The notes under the pieces are model-generated. The model made no database searches, was not told the DNA's origin, and saw only the letters and a list, made by a program, of their open reading frames with translations. A stretch of 64,000 nucleotides of DNA from Variovorax paradoxus (GTDB taxonomy: Bacteria; Pseudomonadota; Gammaproteobacteria; Burkholderiales; Burkholderiaceae_C). The position numbers were made by a program, and so were the translations under genes. Location: positions 5,893,001 to 5,957,000 of the forward strand of contig NZ_CP045644.1 of the NCBI RefSeq assembly GCF_009498455.1, given 5' to 3'. Numbering within the stretch: position 1 is the stretch's first letter; every line of letters starts with the position of its first letter. Positions 1 through 9,574 of this stretch are shown here, piece by piece.

Positions 1-1
1 G

Positions 2-319
2 CCGGGCCTCTTTGCCAAGGTCAAGCTGGAAACCGGCGCGCCGCAAGCCAGGGTGCTGATCTCCGATCAATCGATCGGCACCGACCAAGGCAGCCGCTAT
101 GTGCTCGTTGTCGGCAAGGACGACAAGACCGAATACCGACCCGTCGAACTGGGCCCGGTGGTCGACGGCTTGCGCGTGATCGAGCAGGGCCTGCAGCCGG
201 GCGAGCGCATCGTCGTCAAGGGTCTGGTGCGCCCGGGCATGCAGGTCGCGCCGCAGCCGGCCGCGATCGACGGCACGCCCGCCGCGGCGGCACCTCCCGC
301 CTCGGGAGCCGCGCAATGA
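2..319 (+). CDS. RND efflux periplasmic adaptor, C-terminal part
   Basis: The reading frame is open from the first base of the window, so the gene begins upstream and only about 105 C-terminal residues are present. They match the last beta-barrel and membrane-proximal part of MexE/AcrA-type membrane fusion proteins, with a VLIS-DQSIGTD-QG-RYVLVV pattern, then GLQPGERIVVKGLVRPGMQV and an Ala/Pro-rich tail. Such adaptors link an inner-membrane RND pump to an outer-membrane channel. The stop codon overlaps the permease start by 4 bases (ATGA), showing one operon. The adaptor family is clear; the substrate cannot be told from this fragment. Confidence 0.9.
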   Translation, partial: PGLFAKVKLETGAPQARVLISDQSIGTDQGSRYVLVVGKDDKTEYRPVELGPVVDGLRVIEQGLQPGERIVVKGLVRPGMQVAPQPAAIDGTPAAAAPPASGAAQ

Positions 320-3300
320 CGTTCCCGCGTTTCTTCATCGATCGCCCGATCTTTGCCATCGTTCTCTCGATCCTGATGGTGATCGCCGGGGGCGTGGCCT
401 TCTTCCAGTTGCCGCTCAGCGAGTACCCGGCGGTGACGCCGCCGACCGTGCAGGTGACGGCCTCGTACCCGGGCGCCAACCCCAAGGTGATTGCCGAAAC
501 GGTGGCAGCACCGCTGGAGCAGGCGATCACCGGGGTCGAGGGCATGCTGTACATGTCTTCGCAATCGGCCACCGACGGCCGGATGATCCTGACCGTCACC
601 TTCGCGCAGGGCACGAATGCCGACATGGCACAGATCCAGGTGCAGAACCGGGTCTCGCGCGCGCTGCCGCGCCTGCCTGAAGAGGTGCAGCGCCAGGGCG
701 TCGTCACGCAGAAAACCTCGCCTGACATCCTGATGGTGGTTCACCTGCTGTCGCCCGACAAGCGCTACGACCCGCTCTACATCTCGAACTACGCCTACCT
801 TCAGGTGCGCGACGAGCTGTCCCGCATCGCGGGGGTGAGCGACGTGCTGGTCTGGGGCGCGGGCGAATACAGCATGCGGCTGTGGCTCGATCCGAACCTG
901 ATCGCCGCACGCGGGCTGACGGCCGGCGACGTGATTGCCGCAGTGCGCGAGCAGAACGTGCAGGTCGCGGCCGGCTCCGTCGGCCAGGCACCCAACTCCA
1001 GTGCCGCCTTCCAGGTGACGGTGAACACACTGGGGCGCTTGACCGACGAGGCGCAGTTCGGCGACATCATCATCCGCACCGGCGTCGACGGCCAGGTGAC
1101 GCGCCTGCGCGATGTCGCCCGCATCGAGATGGGGGCCGATGCCTACGCGCTGCGCAGCCTGCTCGACGGCGAACCCGCCGTCGCGCTGCAGATCATCCAG
1201 AGCCCGGGCGCCAACGCGCTCGACGTTGCGCAGGCGGTGCGAACCACCATGCAGCGGCTCGAAGGCAACTTCCCCGCAGGGCTGAGTTCGCGCATCGCCT
1301 ACGACCCGACGGTCTTTGTCCGTGCTTCGCTGGAGTCGGTGGCGACCACGCTCCTGGAGGCGATCCTTCTCGTGGTCATCGTGGTGGTGCTGTTCCTGCG
1401 CAACTGGCGGGCGTCGCTCATCCCTCTCATGGCGGTGCCGGTGTCGCTGATCGGCACCTTCGCCGTCATGCACCTGATGGGCTTCTCGCTCAACACGCTG
1501 TCGTTGTTCGGCCTGGTGCTGTCGATCGGCATCGTCGTCGACGACGCGATCGTGGTGGTCGAAAACGTCGAGCGCCACATCGAGAACGGCGAGGCGCCCG
1601 CGCAGGCCGCGAGGCGCGCGATGGACGAGGTCACCGGACCCATCATCGCGATCACGTCGGTGCTCGCCGCGGTGTTCATCCCGACCGCCTTCCTGAGCGG
1701 TCTGCAGGGTGAGTTCTATCGCCAGTTTGCGCTGACGATCGCCATCTCGACCATCCTGTCGGCGGTCAACTCGCTCACGCTCAGCCCGGCGCTCGCAGCG
1801 CTCCTGCTGCGCCCGCGCGCGCACGGGGTCGTGCATGACCCGCGCAGCCTGCGGGGCCGTGCCGGTCGGTTCTTCGAGACGCTCGGCCGGCCGTTCCAGC
1901 GCGCACCGCACGCCTACGGCAACACGGTGCGCAAGGTCGTGCGCGTCAGCGGCGTGGCGCTCTTGCTCTACGGTGGGCTGCTCGCGCTGACCTACTTCGG
2001 CTTCAAGGTGGTCCCGCCGGGCTTCGTGCCGATGCAGGACAAGTACTACCTCGTGGCGATCGCCCAGCTGCCCAACTCGGCCTCGCTGGACCGCACCGAC
2101 GCGGTTGCCAGGCAGATGTCGAAGATCGCGCTGGCCGAGCCCGGTGTCGAAAGCGTCGTGGCGTTCCCGGGGCTGTCGATCAACGGCTTCGTCAACGTGC
2201 CGAACGCCGCGGTCATGTTCGTCATGCTCGACCCGTTCAAGGACCGCACGACGCCCGACCTCACCGCGACCGCGATCGCGGGGCGGCTGCAGGCGAAATT
2301 CGCCGGCATTCCCGACGGCTACCTCGGTGTGTTTCCGCCGCCGCCGGTGCCGGGCCTGGGGGCCACGGGCGGCTTCAAGATGCAGGTGGAAGACCGCAGC
2401 GGCGCCGGGCTCGATGCCCTGGTCCGGCAGACGCAGATCCTGATGACCAAGGCCTCCGAGTCGGGACAGGTGGTCGGCCTCATGACCAGCCTGGACGTCA
2501 ATGCACCGCAGCTCGACGTGGCCATCGATCGCACCCAGGCCAAGGCCCAGGGGGTGCGCCTGGCGGATGTGTTCGAGTCGCTCCAGGTCTACCTGGGCTC
2601 GCTCTATGTGAACGACTTCAACCGCTTCGGCCGCACCTACAAGGTGACGGCCCAGGCCGATGCGGACCACCGCATGCAGGCCGAAGCCATCGGCCGCCTG
2701 CAGGTGCGCAACGCAGCCGGAAACATGCTGCCCTTGTCCTCGTTCGTCACCGTCACGCCGAGCTCCGGCCCGGACCGCGTGATCCGCTACAACGGCTACC
2801 CATCGGCCGACATCTCGGGTGGCGCGATGGCCGGTGTCAGCTCGGGGCAGGCGGTGGCGGTCATGGAGCGCCTGGCGAAAGAAGTGCTGCCTGAAGGCAT
2901 GAGCTTCGAATGGACCGACCTCACCTACCAGCAGAAGCTGGCCGGGGATTCGGCGCTGTTCATCTTTCCGCTGTGCGTGCTGCTGGCCTACCTGATCCTT
3001 GCCGCGCAATACAACAGCTGGCTGTTGCCCCTGGCGGTTCTGATGATCGTGCCGATGTGTCTGCTGAGCGCAATCCTCGGCGTCTGGCTGGTGGGCGGCG
3101 ACAACAACGTCTTCGTTCAGATCGGACTCATCGTGCTCGTCGGCCTGGCAGCCAAGAACGCCATCCTCATCGTCGAGTTCGCGCGCAGCCTCGAGGCCGA
3201 AGGGCTGAGTGCGCTGGACGCGGTCGTCGAGGCGTGCCGATTGCGGTTGCGGCCCATCCTGATGACCTCGCTGGCCTTCATCGCCGGTGTCGTTCCGCTG

Positions 3301-3492
3301 GTGCTGGCCAGCGGCGCCGGGGCCGAGATGCGGCACGCCATGGGGATCGCGGTCTTCGCGGGCATGCTCGGCGTGACACTGTTCGGCCTGTTCCTGACGC
3401 CGGTTTTTTATGTGGTGATGCGCGGCCTGGCGGCCCGCTTCGAGCGGCCCGGGTCCGGCACCCGAGCGCGCATGGAAGGGAGCACGTCATGA
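316..3492 (+). CDS. RND multidrug efflux permease (HAE1, MexF/AcrB type)
   Basis: A 1058-residue inner-membrane proton/drug antiporter, the usual length of HAE1 permeases. It opens with the family signature FPRFFIDRPIFAIVLSIL, has the first TM block at about residues 340-500 with the proton-relay pattern GLVLSIGIVVDDAIVVVENV (paired Asp), a second periplasmic domain, and a second TM block near residues 870-1035 containing GLAAKNAILIVEFA. The start overlaps the adaptor stop (ATGA) and its own stop overlaps the next start. Sequence style and the lipoprotein partner fit the MexEF-OprN/BpeEF-OprC group; the substrate is not predictable. Confidence 0.95.
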   Translation: MTFPRFFIDRPIFAIVLSILMVIAGGVAFFQLPLSEYPAVTPPTVQVTASYPGANPKVIAETVAAPLEQAITGVEGMLYMSSQSATDGRMILTVTFAQGTNADMAQIQVQNRVSRALPRLPEEVQRQGVVTQKTSPDILMVVHLLSPDKRYDPLYISNYAYLQVRDELSRIAGVSDVLVWGAGEYSMRLWLDPNLIAARGLTAGDVIAAVREQNVQVAAGSVGQAPNSSAAFQVTVNTLGRLTDEAQFGDIIIRTGVDGQVTRLRDVARIEMGADAYALRSLLDGEPAVALQIIQSPGANALDVAQAVRTTMQRLEGNFPAGLSSRIAYDPTVFVRASLESVATTLLEAILLVVIVVVLFLRNWRASLIPLMAVPVSLIGTFAVMHLMGFSLNTLSLFGLVLSIGIVVDDAIVVVENVERHIENGEAPAQAARRAMDEVTGPIIAITSVLAAVFIPTAFLSGLQGEFYRQFALTIAISTILSAVNSLTLSPALAALLLRPRAHGVVHDPRSLRGRAGRFFETLGRPFQRAPHAYGNTVRKVVRVSGVALLLYGGLLALTYFGFKVVPPGFVPMQDKYYLVAIAQLPNSASLDRTDAVARQMSKIALAEPGVESVVAFPGLSINGFVNVPNAAVMFVMLDPFKDRTTPDLTATAIAGRLQAKFAGIPDGYLGVFPPPPVPGLGATGGFKMQVEDRSGAGLDALVRQTQILMTKASESGQVVGLMTSLDVNAPQLDVAIDRTQAKAQGVRLADVFESLQVYLGSLYVNDFNRFGRTYKVTAQADADHRMQAEAIGRLQVRNAAGNMLPLSSFVTVTPSSGPDRVIRYNGYPSADISGGAMAGVSSGQAVAVMERLAKEVLPEGMSFEWTDLTYQQKLAGDSALFIFPLCVLLAYLILAAQYNSWLLPLAVLMIVPMCLLSAILGVWLVGGDNNVFVQIGLIVLVGLAAKNAILIVEFARSLEAEGLSALDAVVEACRLRLRPILMTSLAFIAGVVPLVLASGAGAEMRHAMGIAVFAGMLGVTLFGLFLTPVFYVVMRGLAARFERPGSGTRARMEGSTS

Positions 3493-4985
3493 GAACTCTT
3501 CGTCAAGCCGCTCTGCTTCCTCTGAGCGCACTCCTGCTGCTGGCCGGCTGTGCGGCGGTGGGACCCGACTACGCAGCGCCTTCACAGCGTGCGTCGCAAC
3601 TGCCCGCCAGCTTCGGCGAGCCGTCCGCGGGCCTGGTCCCGGGGGCTGTCGAAGTGGCGTGGTGGCGCACCTTCGACGACCCGGCGCTGACCGCCTTGGT
3701 CCAGCAGGCGCTCGCGGCGAACCATGACGTCGGCATCGCCGCCGCGCGGCTCGAGGAGGCGAATGCGGGGCTGCGCGAAAGCCGCCAGGGCTTCCTGCCG
3801 CGCGGTGGTCCTTCATTCAGCTACGAGAACCGCCGCCGGGCGGAAGTCGAACGGTTGCCCGGCCAACCGCGCCAAGCTGAAACCTACCGCGGTGCGGTCG
3901 ACGCTTCGTGGGAAATCGATCTCTTCGGGCGCGTGCGTCGCTCGGTGGAGGCGGCGCAGGCGCAAGCCGGCTCTCGCGAGGCGTTGCTTCGCGGCGTGCA
4001 GGCGGGCGTTGCTGCTGCGGTGGCCGCCACCTGGTTCGAGCTGCGCGGCATCGAGAGCGAACTCGCAATCGTCACCGACATCCGACGAAGCCAGCGCGAC
4101 AGCCTGGGCCTGGTCGAAGCGCTCGTGGGCGCCGGTTCTGCCAGCGAGTTCGACCGACTCCGCGCCGAAGCGTTGTTGCGCCATGTCGAGGTGGCCGTGC
4201 CTGACCTGGAGCGCCGCCGCGCGGCCTCTGTCAATGCACTGGCCATCCTGCTGGGCGAAACGCCCCATACATTCAAGCCACCCGCCGTCACGCCGGCGCC
4301 TGAAACGCTGGCCGTTCGAGAGATCGCCGTGGGTGACCCTGCCGCGCTGCTTTCACGGCGCGCCGACATTGCGGCGGCCGAGCGCAAGCTCGCCGCGGCG
4401 ACCGCCCGCATCGGGGTGGAAACGGCCGCGCTCTACCCCGAGGTCCAGGTGCAAGGCTCGATCGGCTTTGTTGCGGGCAGCCTCGATGCGATGAGCGGCG
4501 CGGGCGCGCTGTCCGGTGTGCTCGGCCCGAGCATCCGCTGGTCTGTGCTCGACACCGGGCGCGTGCGCGCGCGGATCGCCGCCAGCGAGGCACGCACGCA
4601 AGAGGCCCTGATCGCCTACGACCAGACCTTGTTGCGCGCCCTGCAGGAAACCGACGACGCCTTCAAGGCCTATGGCGCCGCGGGAGCCACGCTGGGGCTG
4701 CGTCTGCAGGAGTCTGTGGCGAATCGCGAGGCGGCCCGTCTGGCCCGGGTGCGGTTTGCGGCAGGCGAAGGCCTCTACCTGGATGTGCTCGAAGCCGAAC
4801 GGTCCGACTTCACCAGCCGGCGCGCGCTCGCCGTCGCACGCACCCACCAGCGGCTTGCCGTGGTCAGCATCTACAAGGCGCTGGGCGGTGGCTGGGAAGT
4901 CTGTGCGCAGGCCGACCACGGCTGCGGCGGGGCCGATGGAACGTCGAACCCGCGCGTCATGAATCAAATCGCACAAAAGCCTTGA
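3489..4985 (+). CDS. RND efflux outer-membrane lipoprotein (NodT/OprM family)
   Basis: A 498-residue outer-membrane factor completing the tripartite pump. The ATG overlaps the permease stop by 4 bases. The N-terminus MRTLRQAALLPLSALLLLAGC is a lipoprotein signal with lipobox LAGC (Cys21), followed by AAVGPDYAAP, typical of NodT proteins. The two long coiled-coil repeats (AALEEANAGLRESRQG..., RRADIAAAERKLAAATARIGVETAALYPEV) follow the TolC-fold pattern. The tail (CAQADHGCGGADG...) extends a little past the usual GGGW end. It is the last gene of the pump operon; the copper promoter begins at its stop codon. Confidence 0.93.
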   Translation: MRTLRQAALLPLSALLLLAGCAAVGPDYAAPSQRASQLPASFGEPSAGLVPGAVEVAWWRTFDDPALTALVQQALAANHDVGIAAARLEEANAGLRESRQGFLPRGGPSFSYENRRRAEVERLPGQPRQAETYRGAVDASWEIDLFGRVRRSVEAAQAQAGSREALLRGVQAGVAAAVAATWFELRGIESELAIVTDIRRSQRDSLGLVEALVGAGSASEFDRLRAEALLRHVEVAVPDLERRRAASVNALAILLGETPHTFKPPAVTPAPETLAVREIAVGDPAALLSRRADIAAAERKLAAATARIGVETAALYPEVQVQGSIGFVAGSLDAMSGAGALSGVLGPSIRWSVLDTGRVRARIAASEARTQEALIAYDQTLLRALQETDDAFKAYGAAGATLGLRLQESVANREAARLARVRFAAGEGLYLDVLEAERSDFTSRRALAVARTHQRLAVVSIYKALGGGWEVCAQADHGCGGADGTSNPRVMNQIAQKP

Positions 4986-5012
4986 CCTTCACACGATGTC
5001 AATCTTTAACCT
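4982..5012 (+). promoter_or_regulatory. CueR-type copper-responsive promoter of copA
   Basis: TTGACC (4982-4987) is followed by a long, about 19-bp spacer and a weak -10 near 5007-5012. The spacer contains CACGATGTCAA, making an imperfect dyad of the kind MerR-family activators bind between over-spaced -35 and -10 boxes. Nearly the same string occurs before the CopZ-like gene at 9512. It overlaps the last codons of the efflux lipoprotein gene. The element is seen directly; CueR as its binder is inferred from the cueR-like gene at 8979. Confidence 0.65.
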
Positions 5013-5045
5013 TGGCATCAACATTCACATCCAAGGGGTAGTTCC

Positions 5046-7616
5046 ATGGCTTCCGTTGCCCTTCCAAGAGGCATCCCTCCCGCCCGCTCCCAGGCCACTC
5101 GCCTGAGCCTGCCTGTCGAAGGCATGACCTGCGCCTCGTGCGTTGGCCGTGTCGAGCGCGCGCTGAAGGCGGTCCCCGGCGTGCAGACGGCCGCGGTCAA
5201 TCTGGCCACCGAGCGCGCCGACATCGGCTTCACCGGCGCGGCCGATGCGCAGGCGGCCGTGCGGGCCATCGAAGGCGCCGGCTACACCGTGCGCGAAGAG
5301 ACCACCGAGCTCGCCATCGAGGACATGACTTGCGCGTCGTGCGTGGGCCGGGTCGAGAAGGCGCTTGCACAGATCCCGGGCGTGCTCCAGGCCAGCGTCA
5401 ACCTGGCGACAGAGCGCGCGCGGGTGCGCCACCTGGCCGGGGTCGTCACCACGGCCGACCTCGAAGCGGCGGTCGCGCAGGCGGGCTACAAGTCGCGCCG
5501 CCTGTCCGCAGAAACGGCGAATGCGGACGACCAGGACAGCGCGCGTCGCGAGCGCGAGGCGCAGGGGCTGCGGCGCGCCTTGCTCATTGCCGCCACGCTC
5601 ACCTTGCCTGTCTTCGTGCTCGAGATGGGCTCGCACCTGATTCCCGCCATGCACCATTGGGTGATGGGCGTCCTGGGCCAGCAGACGAACTGGTACGTGC
5701 AGTTCGTGCTCGCCACCCTGGTGCTGTTCGGTCCGGGCCTGCGCTTCTTTCGCAAGGGCGTGCCGGCGTTGCTGCGTGGTGCCCCCGACATGAACTCGCT
5801 GGTCTCGGTCGGCACGGCAGCGGCCTACGGCTATTCGGTGGTCGCGACCTTTGCGCCCGACGTGCTGCCGCCGGGCACCGCCAACGTCTACTTTGAAGCC
5901 GCCGTGGTCATCGTGACCCTGATTCTGCTCGGACGCGTGCTGGAGGCCCGCGCCAAGGGACGCACCTCGCAGGCGATCAAGCGGCTGGTCGGGCTTCAGG
6001 CCAAGACCGCGCGCGTCGTGCGCAACGGCACGACTGTCGAGATTGCGCTCGACCAGGTGACGACCGGTGATGTGGTGCTCGTTCGTCCGGGCGAGAAGAT
6101 TCCGGTCGACGGCGAAGTGGTCGAAGGCGCCTCCTACGTCGACGAAAGCATGATCACCGGCGAGCCGGTGCCCGTGTCGAAGGGCGTGGGCGCCGAAGTC
6201 GTCGGCGGCACGATCAACAAGACCGGTGCCTTCAGCTTCCGCGTCACCAAGGTCGGCGCGAACACGGTGCTCGCGCAGATCATTCGCCTGGTCGAGGAAG
6301 CGCAGGGCTCCAAGCTGCCGATCCAGGCGCTGGTCGACAAGGTGACCATGTGGTTCGTCCCGGCGGTGATGGCCGCCGCCGCACTGACCTTCGGGGTCTG
6401 GCTGGTCTTCGGCCCGGAGCCCGCGCTGACCTTCGCGCTCGTCAATGCGGTAGCGGTGCTCATCATTGCCTGCCCGTGCGCCATGGGGCTGGCCACGCCG
6501 ACCTCAATCATGGTTGGGACGGGCCGCGCGGCCGAACTCGGCGTGCTCTTTCGCAAGGGCGAAGCCTTGCAGGCGCTGCGCGATGTGAGCGTGATCGCGC
6601 TCGACAAGACCGGCACGCTGACCAAGGGACGCCCCGAGCTGACCGATCTCGTGCCTGCCGAGGGCTTCGCCTACGAAGAAGTGCTGGCGCTCGTGGCGGC
6701 GGTCGAGACCCGCTCCGAGCACCCGATCGCCGAAGCCATCGTTGCCGCCGCCGAGCAGCGCGGCATCGCGCTCGACCCCGTCGAAGACTTCGACGCGACG
6801 CCAGGCTTCGGCGTGTCGGCGCGCGTTTCGGGCCGCACCATCGCCGTCGGCGCGGACCGCTTCATGACGCAGCTCGGCCTTGACGTGGCGAGCTTCCTGC
6901 CCGCTGCCCAGCGCCTGGGTGCGCAAGGAAAGAGCCCGCTCTATGCCGCGATCGACGGCCGCTTGGCGGCGATCATCGCGGTCGCCGATCCGATCAAGGA
7001 AACGACGCCCGCGGCGATCAAGGCGCTGCACGCGCTCGGCCTCAAGGTCGCGATGATCACCGGCGACAACGCGGCCACGGCCGCGGCAATCGCCCGGCAG
7101 CTCGGCATCGATGAAGTCGCGGCCGAGGTCTTGCCCGACGGCAAGGTCGCGGCACTGAAGAAGTTCCGAGCCAATGGCGCGCGGGTCTCCTTCGTGGGTG
7201 ACGGCATCAACGACGCGCCGGCACTCGCCGAAGCCGACGTGGGCCTGGCCATCGGCACGGGCACCGATGTGGCGATCGAGGCGGCCGACGTGGTGCTGAT
7301 GTCGGGCGACCTGCGCGGCGTGCCGAATGCCATCGCGCTCAGCCAGGCGACGATCCGCAACATCAAGCAGAACCTGTTCTGGGCCTTTGCCTACAACGCC
7401 GTGCTGATCCCCGTTGCGGCCGGTGCGCTCTACCCGGTGAACGGCATGTTGCTGTCGCCGATCTTCGCCGCGGCGGCGATGGCGCTCTCCAGCGTCTTCG
7501 TGCTCGGCAACGCGCTGCGGCTCAAGCGCTTCCGCGCACCCATGGCGGTCGAAGCCCGCACCGAGACGGCGCACAGTGCGGCGGCATCACCCCAGCCACG
7601 CCTGGCGAACGACTGA
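5046..7616 (+). CDS. copA: Cu(I)-translocating P1B-type ATPase
   Basis: An 856-residue copper-exporting ATPase. Two heavy-metal-associated domains carry GMTCASC (Cys29, Cys32) and DMTCASC (Cys96, Cys99). Eight TM segments are expected; the transport site CPC is at residues 476-478, the phosphorylated Asp in DKTGT at 520, and the hinge GDGIND near 718-723. [10 protein letters not shown] supplies the HP motif of the nucleotide-binding domain. The ATG at 5046 follows a CueR-type promoter. The next gene starts 10 bases after the stop behind AGGAGG, so copA leads an operon with glutaredoxin-like, reductase and cueR genes. Family and metal class are very well supported by CPC and the HMA domains. 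Confidence 0.96.
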   Translation: MASVALPRGIPPARSQATRLSLPVEGMTCASCVGRVERALKAVPGVQTAAVNLATERADIGFTGAADAQAAVRAIEGAGYTVREETTELAIEDMTCASCVGRVEKALAQIPGVLQASVNLATERARVRHLAGVVTTADLEAAVAQAGYKSRRLSAETANADDQDSARREREAQGLRRALLIAATLTLPVFVLEMGSHLIPAMHHWVMGVLGQQTNWYVQFVLATLVLFGPGLRFFRKGVPALLRGAPDMNSLVSVGTAAAYGYSVVATFAPDVLPPGTANVYFEAAVVIVTLILLGRVLEARAKGRTSQAIKRLVGLQAKTARVVRNGTTVEIALDQVTTGDVVLVRPGEKIPVDGEVVEGASYVDESMITGEPVPVSKGVGAEVVGGTINKTGAFSFRVTKVGANTVLAQIIRLVEEAQGSKLPIQALVDKVTMWFVPAVMAAAALTFGVWLVFGPEPALTFALVNAVAVLIIACPCAMGLATPTSIMVGTGRAAELGVLFRKGEALQALRDVSVIALDKTGTLTKGRPELTDLVPAEGFAYEEVLALVAAVETRSEHPIAEAIVAAAEQRGIALDPVEDFDATPGFGVSARVSGRTIAVGADRFMTQLGLDVASFLPAAQRLGAQGKSPLYAAIDGRLAAIIAVADPIKETTPAAIKALHALGLKVAMITGDNAATAAAIARQLGIDEVAAEVLPDGKVAALKKFRANGARVSFVGDGINDAPALAEADVGLAIGTGTDVAIEAADVVLMSGDLRGVPNAIALSQATIRNIKQNLFWAFAYNAVLIPVAAGALYPVNGMLLSPIFAAAAMALSSVFVLGNALRLKRFRAPMAVEARTETAHSAAASPQPRLAND

Positions 7617-7626
7617 GGAGGCGGCC

Positions 7627-7911
7627 ATGACCACCCGCGCAACCCATCCCCCCGTCGTCATCTACACGACACCGACCTGCCCCGACTGCCGGATGCTGAA
7701 GGCTTGGCTGGAGCGGGAGGGGATCGCGTTTGAAGAACGCGATCTCACCGACCCGAAGATCATGGCGCAGGCCAAGGCACGCACCGGCGTGCGCGTCGCA
7801 CCGATCACCCTGGTGGGCGAGCAGGTCTTCTACGGCACGTTCCCGTCGCAAAAGCCGGGCTTGATCGAGGCCCTCGGCCTGCCCCGTCCCGATCGGGAGG
7901 GCGCGCCATGA
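7627..7911 (+). CDS. Glutaredoxin-like protein
   Basis: A 94-residue thioredoxin-fold protein with redox motif CPDC (Cys18, Cys21) in the context VVIYTTPTCPDCRMLKAWL, and a conserved VAPITLV segment containing the cis-Pro of glutaredoxin/NrdH-like proteins. The ATG at 7627 is chosen because AGGAGG lies just upstream; an earlier in-frame start would overlap copA. The stop overlaps the reductase start by 4 bases. Translational coupling to copA suggests a role in thiol redox or Cu(I) handling under copper stress, but that is inference. Confidence 0.85.
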   Translation: MTTRATHPPVVIYTTPTCPDCRMLKAWLEREGIAFEERDLTDPKIMAQAKARTGVRVAPITLVGEQVFYGTFPSQKPGLIEALGLPRPDREGAP

Positions 7912-8930
7912 CGAAGCAAGTCGCGCTGCGCCAGGCCGGACGCACCATCGCGGTGGCCGAGGGCGTCACGATCCTCGACGCGGCGCTCGCCGATGGCATT
8001 GCCTATCCGCATGGCTGCCGCTCCGGCCGCTGCGGGTCGTGCAAGTCGCGCCTCGTCAGTGGCTCGGTCGAGCTTCTCGAGCACAGCCGCTTCGCGCTGT
8101 CACAGGAAGACAAGGCGCAGGGCTTGATCCTTGCCTGCCGCGCGATCCCCACCACCGATGCGAGCGTCGCGTGGATCGGCGGCGACGAGGAAGCGCCGTC
8201 CCATCCGCGCCGCCGTCTGAACTGCCGTGTGACGGCGATCGAGAACGCAACCCACGACATCAAGCATGTCCAGCTCGCCATCGAAGGGGCCGATCCGCTG
8301 GCCTTTGCAGCGGGCCAGTACGCCCGACTCACGTTCCCGGGAGCGCCCACCCGCGACTATTCGATGGCCAACGGGTCGGGCGAGCCAACGCTTGAATTCC
8401 ACATCCGCCGGGTGCCCGGTGGCGCCGCGACACGGCGCATCCACGCGCTCTTGAAGCCCGGCGATCCGGTGTGGGTGGAAGGGCCGTTCGGGTCTTCCTA
8501 CCTGCGCGAGCAGCATGCCGGGCCGATCCTGTGCATTGCCGGCGGCTCGGGCCTGGCGCCGATCAAGGGGATCGTCGAGGCAGCCCTTGCGGGTGGCATG
8601 AAGCAGCCGATCCATGTGTATTTCGGCGCACGCAGCGATCGCGATCTGTATCTCGTCGATCACTTCGAGGCCCTGGCCCAACGGCACGCCAACTTGCGCT
8701 TCACGCCCGTCGTCTCCAGCCCGCCCGCGGCGGCGCGATGGCGCACGGGCCTGGTGACCGAGGCCGTCGCCCAGGACCTGCACGACCTCGATGGCTGGAA
8801 AGCCTATGTCGCCGGGCCGCCACCGATGGTCGAAGCGGCCATGCAGCTCGGCACGGCACGCGGGCTGCGGTCCGAGGACCTGCATGCCGATGTGTTCTTC
8901 ACGCCCGAAGCCGCATCGGCACACCACTGA
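7908..8930 (+). CDS. 2Fe-2S ferredoxin/FAD/NAD(P)H oxidoreductase
   Basis: A 340-residue three-domain electron-transfer flavoprotein. The plant-type ferredoxin domain has Cys37, Cys42, Cys45 and Cys77 (PHGCRSGRCGSC ... LACR). The FAD domain carries RDYSMAN, and the NAD(P) domain carries GGSGLAPIKG and a C-terminal AGPPPMVEAA. This layout matches oxygenase reductases and CDP-6-deoxyglucoseen reductase relatives. No oxygenase is nearby; it is coupled by a 4-base overlap to the glutaredoxin-like gene behind copA, so it may reduce that protein or copper. The domain assignment is firm; the partner is unknown. Confidence 0.88.
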   Translation: MTKQVALRQAGRTIAVAEGVTILDAALADGIAYPHGCRSGRCGSCKSRLVSGSVELLEHSRFALSQEDKAQGLILACRAIPTTDASVAWIGGDEEAPSHPRRRLNCRVTAIENATHDIKHVQLAIEGADPLAFAAGQYARLTFPGAPTRDYSMANGSGEPTLEFHIRRVPGGAATRRIHALLKPGDPVWVEGPFGSSYLREQHAGPILCIAGGSGLAPIKGIVEAALAGGMKQPIHVYFGARSDRDLYLVDHFEALAQRHANLRFTPVVSSPPAAARWRTGLVTEAVAQDLHDLDGWKAYVAGPPPMVEAAMQLGTARGLRSEDLHADVFFTPEAASAHH

Positions 8931-8978
8931 GCCCCCGGTGCTTCGGGTGGCATTCGATCAATCCCTTGTGAGGAAGAA

Positions 8979-9482
8979 ATGATGAACATCGGCCAAGCAG
9001 CCACGTTCTCCGGTGTCTCGGCGAAGATGATTCGCTACTACGAACAGATCGGCCTGATCCCGAAGGCCAGTCGTTCCGACGCAGGCTATCGAAACTACAG
9101 CGCGGCGGACGCGCACAGCCTGCGCTTCATCCGCCGCGCACGCGACCTCGGTTTTTCTGTCGAACAGATCTCCGAGTTGCTGGTCTTGTGGCACGACCGT
9201 GAGCGCGCGAGCGCCAACGTCAAGGCGATGGCGCTCCAGCATGTCGCTGGCCTGAACGGGAAGATCGCCGAGCTGCAGGCGATGGCGCAAACGCTCGGGC
9301 ATCTGGCCGACCACTGCCACGGCAATGACCGTCCGGACTGCCCGATCCTGGCAGACCTGGCCCAGCCCACCGCCGACACGGTGACGAAGCAACGCACGCA
9401 GGCGTCCCATCGCACGCCGCGGTTCGGCGTCGACACGCCGGCCTCGTCACGCCATCGCGCGGCCCCGACGACGCCTTCGTGA
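8979..9482 (+). CDS. cueR: CueR-like MerR-family copper regulator
   Basis: A 167-residue MerR-family activator. The winged helix NIGQAATFSGVSAKMIRYYEQIGL is followed by a dimerisation helix and the metal loop CHGNDRPDCPI (Cys113, Cys121), matching the two Cu(I) ligands of CueR (Cys112/Cys120 in E. coli). It starts with two Met codons 48 bases after the reductase stop, so it is probably in the copA operon and autoregulated. About 35 extra residues of low-complexity basic sequence follow the usual end of CueR proteins. It likely acts at the promoters at 4982 and 9512. Confidence 0.9.
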   Translation: MMNIGQAATFSGVSAKMIRYYEQIGLIPKASRSDAGYRNYSAADAHSLRFIRRARDLGFSVEQISELLVLWHDRERASANVKAMALQHVAGLNGKIAELQAMAQTLGHLADHCHGNDRPDCPILADLAQPTADTVTKQRTQASHRTPRFGVDTPASSRHRAAPTTPS

Positions 9483-9511
9483 GCACGGGGCAAGAAATTC
9501 ACCGAAAGGTG

Positions 9512-9542
9512 TTGACCTTGCCACGCTGTCAAAACCCACAGT
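9512..9542 (+). promoter_or_regulatory. CueR-type copper-responsive promoter of the chaperone gene
   Basis: TTGACCTTGCCACGCTGTCA (9512-9531) closely copies the copA promoter string at 4982 (TTGACCTTCACACGATGTCA), with only three differences in 20 bases. A weak -10 near 9537-9542 again gives about a 19-bp spacer. The spacing from promoter to start codon is similar in both cases. Confidence 0.65.
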
Positions 9543-9574
9543 AGCCACTCACAGCAACCAACCAGGAAATCCAG

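Noticed and set aside
97..3336. Very long minus-strand open frame opposite the RND permease gene
   Set aside because: It is an antisense shadow of the plus-strand gene, which has full family motifs. The shadow product is Arg/His/Asp-rich and resembles nothing.
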